NCBI GenBank assembly: GCA_017958895.1
Contig: JAGDBT010000010.1
Location: 1-8,098, forward strand
DNA length: 8,098 nucleotides
Reading direction: 5' to 3'
From: Alphaproteobacteria bacterium
GTDB lineage: Bacteria > Pseudomonadota > Alphaproteobacteria > RF32 > CAG-239
The position numbers and the translations under genes were made by a program. Each line of letters starts with the position of its first letter. The stretch's first letter is position 1. The notes below the pieces were generated by a model that saw only the letters and a list, made by a program, of their open reading frames with translations, was not told the origin of the DNA and did no database searches. Below are positions 1 through 5,969 of the stretch, piece after piece.

Positions 1-1
1 A

Positions 2-115
2 CGTACTTATGAGGCAAAAGTAAAAGGCAATACGATTTCCGATTTGGCAGCGGCACAAGCGGAAGCGCTACATTTAATGTCACGCGATATTGCCGAGAAA
101 TTGCTGAAATTATAG
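2..115 (+). CDS. C-terminal end of a probable ABC-transport auxiliary lipoprotein (PqiC-like), 5' truncated
   Basis: Only the last 37 codons are visible; the gene enters from the left edge and ends at TAG 113-115. The peptide reads as a tail with a small Ala-rich helix (LAAAQAEALHLMSRDIAEKLL). This spacing resembles the end of PqiC/ABC_trans_aux lipoproteins, which typically close with a 'vaAq..AL..LSr.IA' helix; LptE-type lipoproteins end in a somewhat similar helix and are an alternative. If right, the protein would sit in the periplasm or outer membrane and assist an MCE-type lipid transporter, but none of the partner genes are in view. The stop codon lies 1 bp from the stop of the convergent nth gene, with no terminator between them. 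The family call is a pattern-based guess; the reading frame itself is well supported. Confidence 0.45.
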   Translation, partial: RTYEAKVKGNTISDLAAAQAEALHLMSRDIAEKLLKL

Positions 116-116
116 G

Positions 117-755
117 CTAAAGAGAAATTTTATCCGAGCAACGGCAATAAGCCGATATAGGGCATTTGTCGCATAAAGGGTGTTGGGCTTTGCAGATATA
201 ACGTCCGAAGAGCACAAGCCAGTGGTTGGTGTTTTTAACAATTTCCGGCGGCAACACTTTTAATAAATCAATTTCAATTTCCAAAGGTGTTTTGCCTTGG
301 CTGAAATCAAGGCGGTGCGCTATACGCATTACATGAGTATCAACGGCTAAAGTCGGTTGATTATACCAAACATTCAAAAAGACATTGGCGGTTTTGCGGC
401 CCACTCCGGGCAGTTGCGTTAAGATATCGCGATCAGCGGGCACTTCGCCGTTAAATTTTTCTGCCAACTGTTTACTAAGCAATATAATGTTTTTGGCCTT
501 ATTATTGAAAAGTCCGATGGTTTTTATATAGTCTTTTAAGTTTTGTTCGCCCAAAGAAAGCATTTTTTGCGGAGTATCGGCAACCTTAAAAAGTTCGGCG
601 GTGGCCTTGTTTACACCCTTGTCGGTACTTTGTGCGGAAAGCACGACAGCCACCAAAAGAGTATAAGGGTTATGAAAGTTAAGCTCGCACTTCGGGTCCG
701 GATTTTGCTCGGCAAATATCCGCATAATTTTAAGAATTTCTTCTTTGTTACGCAT
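117..755 (-). CDS. nth: Endonuclease III (DNA glycosylase/AP lyase)
   Basis: This is a base-excision repair enzyme that removes oxidised pyrimidines and nicks abasic sites. All hallmarks are present. Numbering here starts from a TTG codon one position before the chosen ATG. The helix-hairpin-helix LPGVGRKTA is at residues 116-124 with the catalytic Lys at 122. The catalytic Asp is at 140 in AVDTHVMR. The [4Fe-4S] ligands are Cys 189, 196, 199 and 205 in the exact C-x6-C-x2-C-x5-C spacing. Each position is offset by two from E. coli Nth, and the length (212-213 aa) is standard. I chose ATG at 755, whose A is shared with the TGA stop of tsaD (TGATG), so translation is probably coupled. A TTG at 758 is an alternative: the upstream GGAG is 7 nt from the TTG and 10 nt from the ATG. 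It is the second gene of the tsaD operon and ends 1 bp from a convergent gene. Confidence 0.96.
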   Translation of the reverse strand: MRNKEEILKIMRIFAEQNPDPKCELNFHNPYTLLVAVVLSAQSTDKGVNKATAELFKVADTPQKMLSLGEQNLKDYIKTIGLFNNKAKNIILLSKQLAEKFNGEVPADRDILTQLPGVGRKTANVFLNVWYNQPTLAVDTHVMRIAHRLDFSQGKTPLEIEIDLLKVLPPEIVKNTNHWLVLFGRYICKAQHPLCDKCPISAYCRCSDKISL

Positions 756-1831
756 CAAGCTTTAACTCCGCCTGCTCCCGGAGCTTTAGGGGCATCTTCA
801 TCAAGAGGCCAGCGCGGACGCGGCTTAAAATCAAGCGGACTTGTATAGCCTAAGCGAAAACGTTCCAATCCGGCCCAAGCCACCATAACACCGTTATCGG
901 TGCAAAAACGAATCGGCGGAGCGGCAAATTCCAAATTATTCTTTTCCGCCAATTCCTTAAGAGCGGAACGCAGATAAGAATTTGAGGCAACACCGCCGGA
1001 AACCACCAAATGTTGCCCGTCGGGATATTTTTGCTTGAAGTACTTTATGGCGCGTTGCAGTTTGCGAACCAGACAATCGGTGGCGGCAAATTGAAAGCAG
1101 GCGCAAACATCGGCAACATCTTGCTTTGGCAAAATAGCATGTTCGACCTCGCCGTCCGGAGAATAAGATTCAACAATTTTACGTACGGCGGTTTTTAAGC
1201 CGGAAAAAGAAAGATTACAATCATCGGAACCGATGAGCGGTCGCGGTAAACTAAAGCGGGTTTCGTCACCGACCGAGGCCAGTTTTTCAATCACCGGACC
1301 GCCGGGATAACCGAGATTAAGCATTTTTGCAACTTTATCAAAAGCTTCGCCGGCCGCATCATCTATGGTGGTGCCCAATCTTTCATATTCACCGACATTT
1401 TTTACGACCAATATCTGACAATGGCCGCCGGAAACCAAGAGCAATAAATACGGAAATTCCACATGGTTGGCAATACGGGCACAAAGGGCATGGGCTTCCA
1501 AATGATTAACGGCAATAAAAGGCTTGTTTAAGGCTAAAGATAAGGCTTTGGCCGTCATAACGCCGACCACCACACCGCCGATAAGTCCCGGTCCGGCCGA
1601 AGCGGCTACGGCATCAATTTGATTAAGATTAATTCTGGCACGTTGCAAACAAACCGAGATAATTTCATCAACATGCTCCAAATGAGCACGAGCGGCAATT
1701 TCCGGCACCACACCGCCGTATTGCTTGTGTTCTTCCTGCGATTGCAAAGCTTCTCCGAGAATCTCCTTGCTGTCATTAACAAGGGCGGCTCCGGTATCAT
1801 CACAACTGCTTTCTATTCCCAAAACTATCAT
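755..1831 (-). CDS. tsaD: tRNA N6-adenosine threonylcarbamoyltransferase TsaD (Kae1/Qri7/YgjD family)
   Basis: TsaD transfers the threonylcarbamoyl group from TC-AMP to A37 of ANN-decoding tRNAs (t6A), working with TsaB and TsaE in the cytoplasm. The ASKHA-fold protein is complete at 358 aa. It has the N-terminal GIESSCDDTGAAL at 5-17, the metal-binding HLEAH with His110 and His114, SGGH at 134-137, DDAAGEAFDK at 157-166, LSFSGLKTAV at 207-216, VSGGVASN at 277-284 and the metal-ligand Asp312 in CTDNG. The tail RPRWPLDE plus an Ala/Gly/Lys-rich end is typical of alphaproteobacterial TsaD. Start ATG 1831 has AGGA 8 nt upstream. It is the first gene of a two-gene operon with nth (1-base overlap) and is transcribed away from the mitofilin-like gene. 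In many Alphaproteobacteria tsaD is instead divergent from hemC-hemD-mitofilin, so the heme genes seem to be missing here. Confidence 0.97.
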   Translation of the reverse strand: MIVLGIESSCDDTGAALVNDSKEILGEALQSQEEHKQYGGVVPEIAARAHLEHVDEIISVCLQRARINLNQIDAVAASAGPGLIGGVVVGVMTAKALSLALNKPFIAVNHLEAHALCARIANHVEFPYLLLLVSGGHCQILVVKNVGEYERLGTTIDDAAGEAFDKVAKMLNLGYPGGPVIEKLASVGDETRFSLPRPLIGSDDCNLSFSGLKTAVRKIVESYSPDGEVEHAILPKQDVADVCACFQFAATDCLVRKLQRAIKYFKQKYPDGQHLVVSGGVASNSYLRSALKELAEKNNLEFAAPPIRFCTDNGVMVAWAGLERFRLGYTSPLDFKPRPRWPLDEDAPKAPGAGGVKA

Positions 1832-1888
1832 CAGTTATTCCTAACGATTTTTTTTAGTTATTGCCTTTAAATGAATTTTTATTTAAAT

Positions 1889-1918
1889 ATATGAAAGATA
1901 TTCTTCGTAAAATGTCAA
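1889..1918 (-). promoter_or_regulatory. Candidate sigma70-type promoter for tsaD-nth
   Basis: On the minus strand a perfect TTGACA (plus-strand 1913-1918) is followed after 18 bp by TCATAT (1889-1894), a weak -10 hexamer. The site lies about 50-60 nt upstream of the tsaD ATG in the 104-bp divergent intergenic region, which is otherwise very AT-rich. The -35 box is convincing, but the spacing and -10 are suboptimal. The divergent promoter for the mitofilin-like gene must lie in the same region, but I could not pick a clear one; TTGCCT at 1861 with a TAAATA-like box is only a possibility. Confidence 0.4.
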
Positions 1919-1935
1919 GCAAAAGGATATGAAAA

Positions 1936-2937
1936 ATGGCGAAAAAAGATAAAAAAGACAACGATGTTGCAGAGAAAACCGAAACAAAAGAAACGGTAAC
2001 AAAGTCCGCGCGGTCGGGAAAAGGCAAATTTTTCAGATGGTTAAAAGTATTGATGTTATTGATTTTGGCAGGTTGCGGAGCCGTAGGTTATTTTGCTTGG
2101 AAGATGCAGGTTAAAACCGAAGCGGTGGCCAACAGTGAGATGTCTTGTGAACGTCGCTTAAATGCTTTGGAGAGCCTTTTGGAAAAGCAGTCGGCGGAAA
2201 TTTCGGCAATTAAAACACGTGAAGCTTTAAAGCCTAAAGGTATATCCGAAGAATATTTGGCCCAGAATTTATCCGAATTAAGAGAGAGTCTGAAAAATGA
2301 AATAATCGGCGAAATGTCAGTTGTTCCGGGAGATGATGGTGCAACAATGGTAATTTCTGCCGAAAAGCAAACTCAGGAAATGTTATTGGCCAACGGCGCC
2401 ATGATTATCAGAGATTTGGCAACAAAAGGCGAGAACATAAGCTATGAATTGGAAGTTTTGAATATTTTGGCGCAGGGCAATTATCCGGCAATGAAATATG
2501 TTAATGATATGCGGAAATATGCCACGTCGGGAATAATCGGCAAGGGCGCTTTGATAAGTAATTTCAATAAGGTGTATGTCGATTTGCAGGAAAAAGCCGC
2601 TGAAAACGTAAAGAAAGAAGAGCCGGAAACCGCAGAAGAAAATGAACCGTGGTATAAACTCTTAAAAAAATGGGTGGTAAAGTTTTTTGTGGCGAGAAAG
2701 AAGAGTGTTGTGCCTTTGTTCAGTGATAAAGACGAAGTTTGGATTTTGGTTAATGAAGGAAACATCGGCGAGGCTCTGCAAACCATGAATTTGAGCGGCA
2801 AATATGCTTCCGTGAATTATGAGCCGTTACAAGTCTGGAAAAAACAGGCGGCAGAATATTTGGATTTTGAAAAAGCGGCGGAAGGTTTGTTGCTTAATGC
2901 CTTAGCGGGCATGCACCTCAAAGAATTGGAGCATTGA
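1936..2937 (+). CDS. Mitofilin/Mic60-like inner-membrane protein (COG4223)
   Basis: This is a 333-aa protein with a highly charged, Lys/Glu-rich cytoplasmic N-terminus (1-32) and one transmembrane helix (about 33-56). A predicted coiled coil follows (about 68-125, leucine- and glutamate-rich). The helical domain at about 145-215 contains 'LATKGENISYELEVLNIL' and 'YATSGIIGKGALISNF'. That pattern matches alphaproteobacterial mitofilin homologues ('G.pf..EL..L' then 'a..GvPt...L...F'). The C-terminal domain (about 265-325: VNEGNIGEALQTM, then a W and a helix rich in Ala and Leu) fits the short mitofilin signature. Alphaproteobacterial Mic60 proteins bend or tether the inner membrane. The position divergent from tsaD is the classical place for this gene, usually after hemC and hemD, which are absent here. 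Start ATG 1936 has AGGA 8 nt upstream. It overlaps the next gene by one base. Sequence identity in this family is low, so the call rests on architecture plus synteny. Confidence 0.72.
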   Translation: MAKKDKKDNDVAEKTETKETVTKSARSGKGKFFRWLKVLMLLILAGCGAVGYFAWKMQVKTEAVANSEMSCERRLNALESLLEKQSAEISAIKTREALKPKGISEEYLAQNLSELRESLKNEIIGEMSVVPGDDGATMVISAEKQTQEMLLANGAMIIRDLATKGENISYELEVLNILAQGNYPAMKYVNDMRKYATSGIIGKGALISNFNKVYVDLQEKAAENVKKEEPETAEENEPWYKLLKKWVVKFFVARKKSVVPLFSDKDEVWILVNEGNIGEALQTMNLSGKYASVNYEPLQVWKKQAAEYLDFEKAAEGLLLNALAGMHLKELEH

Positions 2938-4343
2938 TGAGTATTGCGATTGAGGAGCAGCAAAAATTGTGGCAGGAACAATATCGTATTGTACCTGAGC
3001 AATTTAAAAAAATTCGCGAAATCGAAAAAGTGGCGGCGGTTTTTAATACCAATATCGATGCGGTTGTAAAAATCAGCGGAGAAAAGTTGGGCAAATTGGC
3101 CGCCTCGGTTGCTTTTAAGCTTTCGGATTCAGACGAGGAAACCCGAATTGTAAAATCACCTAAAGATGCGGTGCGCGGGATTGTAAAATGTTTTTTGAAA
3201 GGCATTGCCGAGGAATGGCCGTGCTATGATGAAAGCGTCTATGAATGGCTGAAAGAAAACTTAAATTATAATAACTTGCAAATAGGCGGTCAGGCCGGCA
3301 TAATCGCTAATTTGGCGGCGGCGAGCGGAGTAAAAAAGGTTTTGGTTCACACTTCTTCACACCCGCAGTTGCAAGCCGAACAGTTTTTGGCGGCGGATAA
3401 CTTATGGGCGGTTGATGAAAACGGCCTTCCGCAGAAGGCTTCACAAATTAACCGTCACCAAGATAAGCCTTTGGTGCATTGGATTATTGAATTTTTGGCC
3501 GGCGATAAATTTTCTTGGGAGGGGCAAACTTTTACTTGTCCGAAATCTAATCGCTTTATAATAACATATGACGAAGATAATATGAATTTGCGCATAAATA
3601 AAGATTTCGGAGCTTGTTTGTGTAAGGAAGGTTTTGACTATTTACTGATGTCCGGCTATCAAAATTTAAGTTCCGAGCGCGGAGGATTAGAGCGGATTCA
3701 AGATTGTGCGCAGTTAATCGGCAAATGGAAAAAAGCCAATCCGCAAGGTATTGTGCATTTGGAATTAGCCTCTACGCAAGATAAAAAAATTCGCGAGACC
3801 ATTTTGGCGGAAATCGCTCCTTTAGCTGATTCTATCGGTTTGAACGAACGGGAAGCATGGGATTTTTCAGAGGTGGCGGTGCCGGGGATGTTTGCCAAAG
3901 TTAAAAGTCCGAATTTAACAGCGCCGTTGCTGTTTGAAATAATAAGCGTTTTAAAAGAATATTGTGCGGTATCGCGAATTCAGCTGCATATGCCGGGGCT
4001 TTATATGACTTTACAAAATGAGGATTTTAAAATTACGGCCGAACAAAATAAAAAAGGGATGATGTTGGCGGCAACCGTGGCGGCGGCGAAGGCATCAGGC
4101 ATAAAACTTGAGAAAGAAGAAGACTTTATGTATGCGCATGGTCAAAATGTCGCGGAATACGGCATAAAAGTTTTAACGGAGTTAGCGAGCTATTTGGGCA
4201 TCCCTAATCTGGCCCTGACCGGTATAAGCAATACGGAAAACGGCAAATTGATTGCCATACCGACAATATTGGTAAAAAATCCGCGCACCCTGGTGGGTAT
4301 GGGCGATACGATTTCCACTTTATCTTTAATCGGGGCCCGATAA
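2937..4343 (+). CDS. ADP-dependent glucokinase/phosphofructokinase family protein
   Basis: The 468-aa product has the length and motif order of the ADP-dependent sugar kinases (ribokinase-like fold). It has NTNIDAV at 37-43, GGQAGIIANL at 117-126 (the substrate-side glycine motif) and LLMSGYQNLS at 236-245. HLELAS at 274-279 holds the HxE metal-site motif, SIGLNEREA is at 299-307, and GMGDTIS at 454-460 carries the likely catalytic base Asp457 in the GxGD motif. Family members use ADP rather than ATP to phosphorylate glucose or fructose 6-phosphate at the entry to glycolysis. Which sugar this one uses cannot be read from the sequence. ATG 2937 is chosen because it has GGAG 5 nt upstream and its A is shared with the TGA of the mitofilin-like gene; a TTG at 2934 would leave only 2 nt. 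The family is mainly archaeal and animal, so its presence in this context suggests transfer. The gene ends at a strong terminator. Confidence 0.85.
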   Translation: MSIAIEEQQKLWQEQYRIVPEQFKKIREIEKVAAVFNTNIDAVVKISGEKLGKLAASVAFKLSDSDEETRIVKSPKDAVRGIVKCFLKGIAEEWPCYDESVYEWLKENLNYNNLQIGGQAGIIANLAAASGVKKVLVHTSSHPQLQAEQFLAADNLWAVDENGLPQKASQINRHQDKPLVHWIIEFLAGDKFSWEGQTFTCPKSNRFIITYDEDNMNLRINKDFGACLCKEGFDYLLMSGYQNLSSERGGLERIQDCAQLIGKWKKANPQGIVHLELASTQDKKIRETILAEIAPLADSIGLNEREAWDFSEVAVPGMFAKVKSPNLTAPLLFEIISVLKEYCAVSRIQLHMPGLYMTLQNEDFKITAEQNKKGMMLAATVAAAKASGIKLEKEEDFMYAHGQNVAEYGIKVLTELASYLGIPNLALTGISNTENGKLIAIPTILVKNPRTLVGMGDTISTLSLIGAR

Positions 4344-4369
4344 AAAAAGCTCCTTTTTGAGGAGCTTTT
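4342..4369. terminator. Bidirectional rho-independent terminator between convergent genes
   Basis: A perfect 9-bp stem (AAAAGCTCC 4345-4353 and GGAGCTTTT 4361-4369) encloses a 7-nt loop. Read on the + strand, the stem ends in TTTT just after the kinase stop. Read on the minus strand, GGAGC is followed by seven T residues, so it also terminates the His-rich protein gene that ends at 4392. Confidence 0.88.
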
Positions 4370-4391
4370 CCGGAGGTATTAAGTTTTTTTA

Positions 4392-4757
4392 TCAGCGACG
4401 GTGATGATGACCTCCGCCGCCGTGATGTCCTCGTCCGCCATGGTGATGATGTCCGAAAAGGGCACTGCCGATTACCACACCGGTAAACCCGGCTAACAAT
4501 GAAGTGGCGGCGGAATCATAGTAATAAGTGCGCGGAGCCGGCTGTTGACGGACAACAACCACTTCTTGAGCCGGTTGCTGAACAACAACCTGTTGCGGTT
4601 GAGTATAAACAACTTGCTGTTTATAAGTTCCCATCGGTTGGGTATAAATCTGTTGCTTAACAATTCCGTTATCGTCAATTATTACCACTTGGTCAGCATA
4701 GGCCGCAATAGGGCTGAAAATCAACGAAAACGCTATCAAGTAAAACACTTTTTTCAT
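4392..4757 (-). CDS. Secreted Gln/Val-repeat protein with glycine-zipper-like segment and His-rich C-terminus
   Basis: A 121-aa hypothetical protein. It has a clear signal peptide (Lys-Lys, hydrophobic core, cleavage probably after the AYA at 19-21), so it is exported. Residues 33-76 are a low-complexity stretch of Gln, Val, Thr and Pro with two copies of a K-Q-Q-(I/VV)-Y-T-Q-P unit plus QQVVVQQP and VVVRQQP variants. A hydrophobic segment rich in small residues (about 82-101, with LLAGFTGVVIGSALFG) resembles a glycine zipper and could insert in or associate with a membrane. The last 20 residues contain nine histidines in runs of four, two and three, separated by glycines, a composition often seen in metal-binding tails. 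ATG 4757 has a good GGAG 7 nt upstream. It is a single gene with its own candidate promoter and terminator. I do not recognise a named family; metal binding is inferred from composition only. Confidence 0.82.
   Translation of the reverse strand: MKKVFYLIAFSLIFSPIAAYADQVVIIDDNGIVKQQIYTQPMGTYKQQVVYTQPQQVVVQQPAQEVVVVRQQPAPRTYYYDSAATSLLAGFTGVVIGSALFGHHHHGGRGHHGGGGHHHRR
4596..4661 (-). repeat. Two imperfect coding repeats of about 27 bp
   Basis: Copies at about 4596-4624 and 4635-4661 share cggttg-g/a-gtataaa and a ttgctg/ttgctt segment. They encode the two Lys-Gln-Gln...Tyr-Thr-Gln-Pro units of the secreted His-rich protein, so the low-complexity region probably grew by tandem duplication. Confidence 0.6.
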
Positions 4758-4790
4758 CTGTTTTCTCCTTTTCCATATGTTGATACTTTA

Positions 4791-4819
4791 TATTTAATCC
4801 ATTTCGGAGAACATTGCAA
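4791..4819 (-). promoter_or_regulatory. Candidate promoter of the His-rich secreted protein gene
   Basis: On the minus strand TTGCAA (4814-4819) and TAAATA (4791-4796) are separated by exactly 17 bp and lie about 35 nt upstream of the start codon. The -35 matches the consensus at four to five positions, while the -10 is weak. The position directly downstream of a long palindrome makes it more credible. Confidence 0.38.
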
Positions 4820-4824
4820 GAAAA

Positions 4825-4852
4825 TAAATATACATTCAGGTATGTATATTTA
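4825..4852. promoter_or_regulatory. Perfect 11-bp-arm palindrome, candidate operator
   Basis: TAAATATACAT (4825-4835) and ATGTATATTTA (4842-4852) are perfect inverted copies around the 6-bp centre TCAGGT. The site sits just upstream of the predicted -35 box of the His-rich protein gene, where a dimeric regulator could bind. It also lies 39 bp beyond the stop of the acidic protein gene, so a weak AT-rich hairpin terminator for that gene (followed by TTTATTTTC on the minus strand) is an alternative. Confidence 0.5.
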
Positions 4853-4890
4853 ATTATTATGCAAAATCAACTAGATATTTTATCAACAAT

Positions 4891-5187
4891 CTATTCTATA
4901 ATGACGGCTTCATAGGTATAAACGATTTCCGTTTCATCCGGATTATCGGTTTGCGCGGTTTCACAAACCAACAACACTTCTTCTTCGGCAAGCAGAGAAA
5001 ACACTTCATCATCAACATTTTCCAATGTATAAGCATCACCCGGATGGCGAAAAAGCTCAACCGTTTTGCTATCCGGATGCAATCTGACGGCCGGAGTGTC
5101 GGGCGGAGTATCTTGAGCACTGAGAATAAGCACAATTTCGTCACGATCGGTAATTAAAAAATCAAAAGCACTGTTTTTTTCACTCAT
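4891..5187 (-). CDS. Small acidic hypothetical protein
   Basis: A 98-aa protein with about 24 Asp/Glu against five Lys/Arg, so it is strongly acidic. It has no signal peptide or transmembrane segment and is probably cytoplasmic. It reads as alternating short beta-like strands (FLITD, IVLILSA, VFSLL, VLLVCET, IVYTYEAVIIE) with acidic loops, suggesting a compact beta-rich domain. I do not recognise the family. Coding is supported by a very strong ribosome site (GGGAGG, 6 nt before ATG 5187), a normal start and stop, and the absence of a better reading frame in the region. It is transcribed away from the M50-like membrane protein across a 74-bp spacer. Both may be controlled from that spacer, but nothing links their functions directly. 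Confidence 0.72.
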   Translation of the reverse strand: MSEKNSAFDFLITDRDEIVLILSAQDTPPDTPAVRLHPDSKTVELFRHPGDAYTLENVDDEVFSLLAEEEVLLVCETAQTDNPDETEIVYTYEAVIIE

Positions 5188-5261
5188 AAGCGGCCTCCCG
5201 TAATTTATGGTTAGTAGAATATTAGGATATTTAAGTTAATATTTATATAACGGAGCGGAAA
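5188..5261. promoter_or_regulatory. Divergent AT-rich promoter region
   Basis: This 74-bp spacer separates two divergent starts and must carry both promoters and ribosome sites (GGGAGG for the minus gene, GGAG 6 nt before ATG 5262 for the plus gene). The central part is nearly all A/T. A minus-strand TTAACT-17 bp-TACTAA pair and plus-strand TATATAA are possible elements, none strong enough to call singly. Confidence 0.35.
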
Positions 5262-5969
5262 ATGAGCAAAATTCTGGATTTTCTGATTAACTTGTTAAAA
5301 TGGCCGGCAGCACTGTTTTTGGCATTATCATTACCGGGGTTGTTCGAATCTTTTAACGCCTTTAATTTTAATAGTCTGAAATTTTACGCATTTTTCGGCG
5401 GTGCGGGCTTTTATTTTGTTATTTTAGTATTATGCGGATACAATATATGTGCAACAATACAGATTATTTCACACGAATTGACGCATATTTTGTTTGCGTA
5501 TCTGACTCTTCATTCGGCTGACAGAATTCGCATCAGACCTGATGATATGGGCGGTTCGGTACGTATAAACAGCAAAGGTAATTGGCTGATTTTGTTGGCA
5601 CCGTATTTCTTTCCGCTGTTTTCTGCCATATATATGCTGATGATGCCGGGTTTGTTGAGAATAACGAACGATAACTGGCTGATTTATGCGATTTTCGGTT
5701 ATTTGTTTTTCTATTATGCGGCAACGGTTTTGAGCCAGGTTCATCCCGGACAGACTGATATCATTCGTTGCGGATATCTGTTTTCAACCATTGTGATTAT
5801 TGCCGCAAATTTATATGTAATCGGTATGATTTTTTCTTTTAACGAAGGGCTGTGGCCGGGCGTGGAAAAATATTTGCGCTCGGTAAGCGAATTGAATCGT
5901 GAGTATTTTCAAAATTTTGCCGCTTTAATACGACAATATTTCCAACCGGCAATTGTCGGCATCAAATAA
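5262..5969 (+). CDS. Polytopic membrane zinc-metalloprotease-like protein (M50/site-2-protease type)
   Basis: A 235-aa, very hydrophobic protein with about six membrane segments (near 13-28, 41-60, 62-82, 107-130, 138-158, 172-192). The third contains HELTH at 71-75, the HExxH zinc motif embedded in a hydrophobic helix, as in M50 intramembrane proteases. It is followed by a Gly-rich turn and strand (MGGSVRI, 96-102) and by LLAPYFFPL at 111-119, an arrangement seen in the small M50B-like peptidases. Asp166 in HPGQTD could supply the third zinc ligand. If active it would cleave a membrane-embedded substrate such as an anti-sigma factor, but no such partner is next to it and there is no PDZ domain. 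Start ATG 5262 has GGAG 6 nt upstream. Its last 45 bp overlap the convergent LD-carboxypeptidase gene. The metalloprotease family call is fairly firm; the substrate is unknown. Confidence 0.75.
   Translation: MSKILDFLINLLKWPAALFLALSLPGLFESFNAFNFNSLKFYAFFGGAGFYFVILVLCGYNICATIQIISHELTHILFAYLTLHSADRIRIRPDDMGGSVRINSKGNWLILLAPYFFPLFSAIYMLMMPGLLRITNDNWLIYAIFGYLFFYYAATVLSQVHPGQTDIIRCGYLFSTIVIIAANLYVIGMIFSFNEGLWPGVEKYLRSVSELNREYFQNFAALIRQYFQPAIVGIK

Noticed and set aside
543..848. A plus-strand open frame of 101 codons across the nth/tsaD junction
   Set aside because: It lies antisense to two firmly identified genes, has no family-like sequence and no ribosome site; it is a by-product of their codon use.
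1885..1935. A short leader peptide from ATG 1929 upstream of the mitofilin-like gene
   Set aside because: The frame is only seven codons, overlaps the real start out of frame and shares its ribosome site; nothing supports a regulatory leader.
2934..2936. TTG start for the ADP-dependent kinase
   Set aside because: GGAG would be only 2 nt away; the next codon, ATG at 2937, has proper 5-nt spacing.
2918..3205. A minus-strand open frame of 95 codons antisense to the kinase start
   Set aside because: It overlaps the well-supported kinase and mitofilin-like genes and shows no recognisable motif or ribosome site.
4581..4665. Short repeats inside the His-rich protein gene as a possible CRISPR or mobile repeat array
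   Set aside because: The repeats are in frame, differ between copies, and simply encode the Gln/Val/Tyr-Thr-Gln-Pro units.
5469..5744. A minus-strand open frame of 91 codons antisense to the membrane protease gene
   Set aside because: Its product is Gln/Arg/Asn-rich, as expected from antisense reading of a hydrophobic membrane protein; no start signal was seen.
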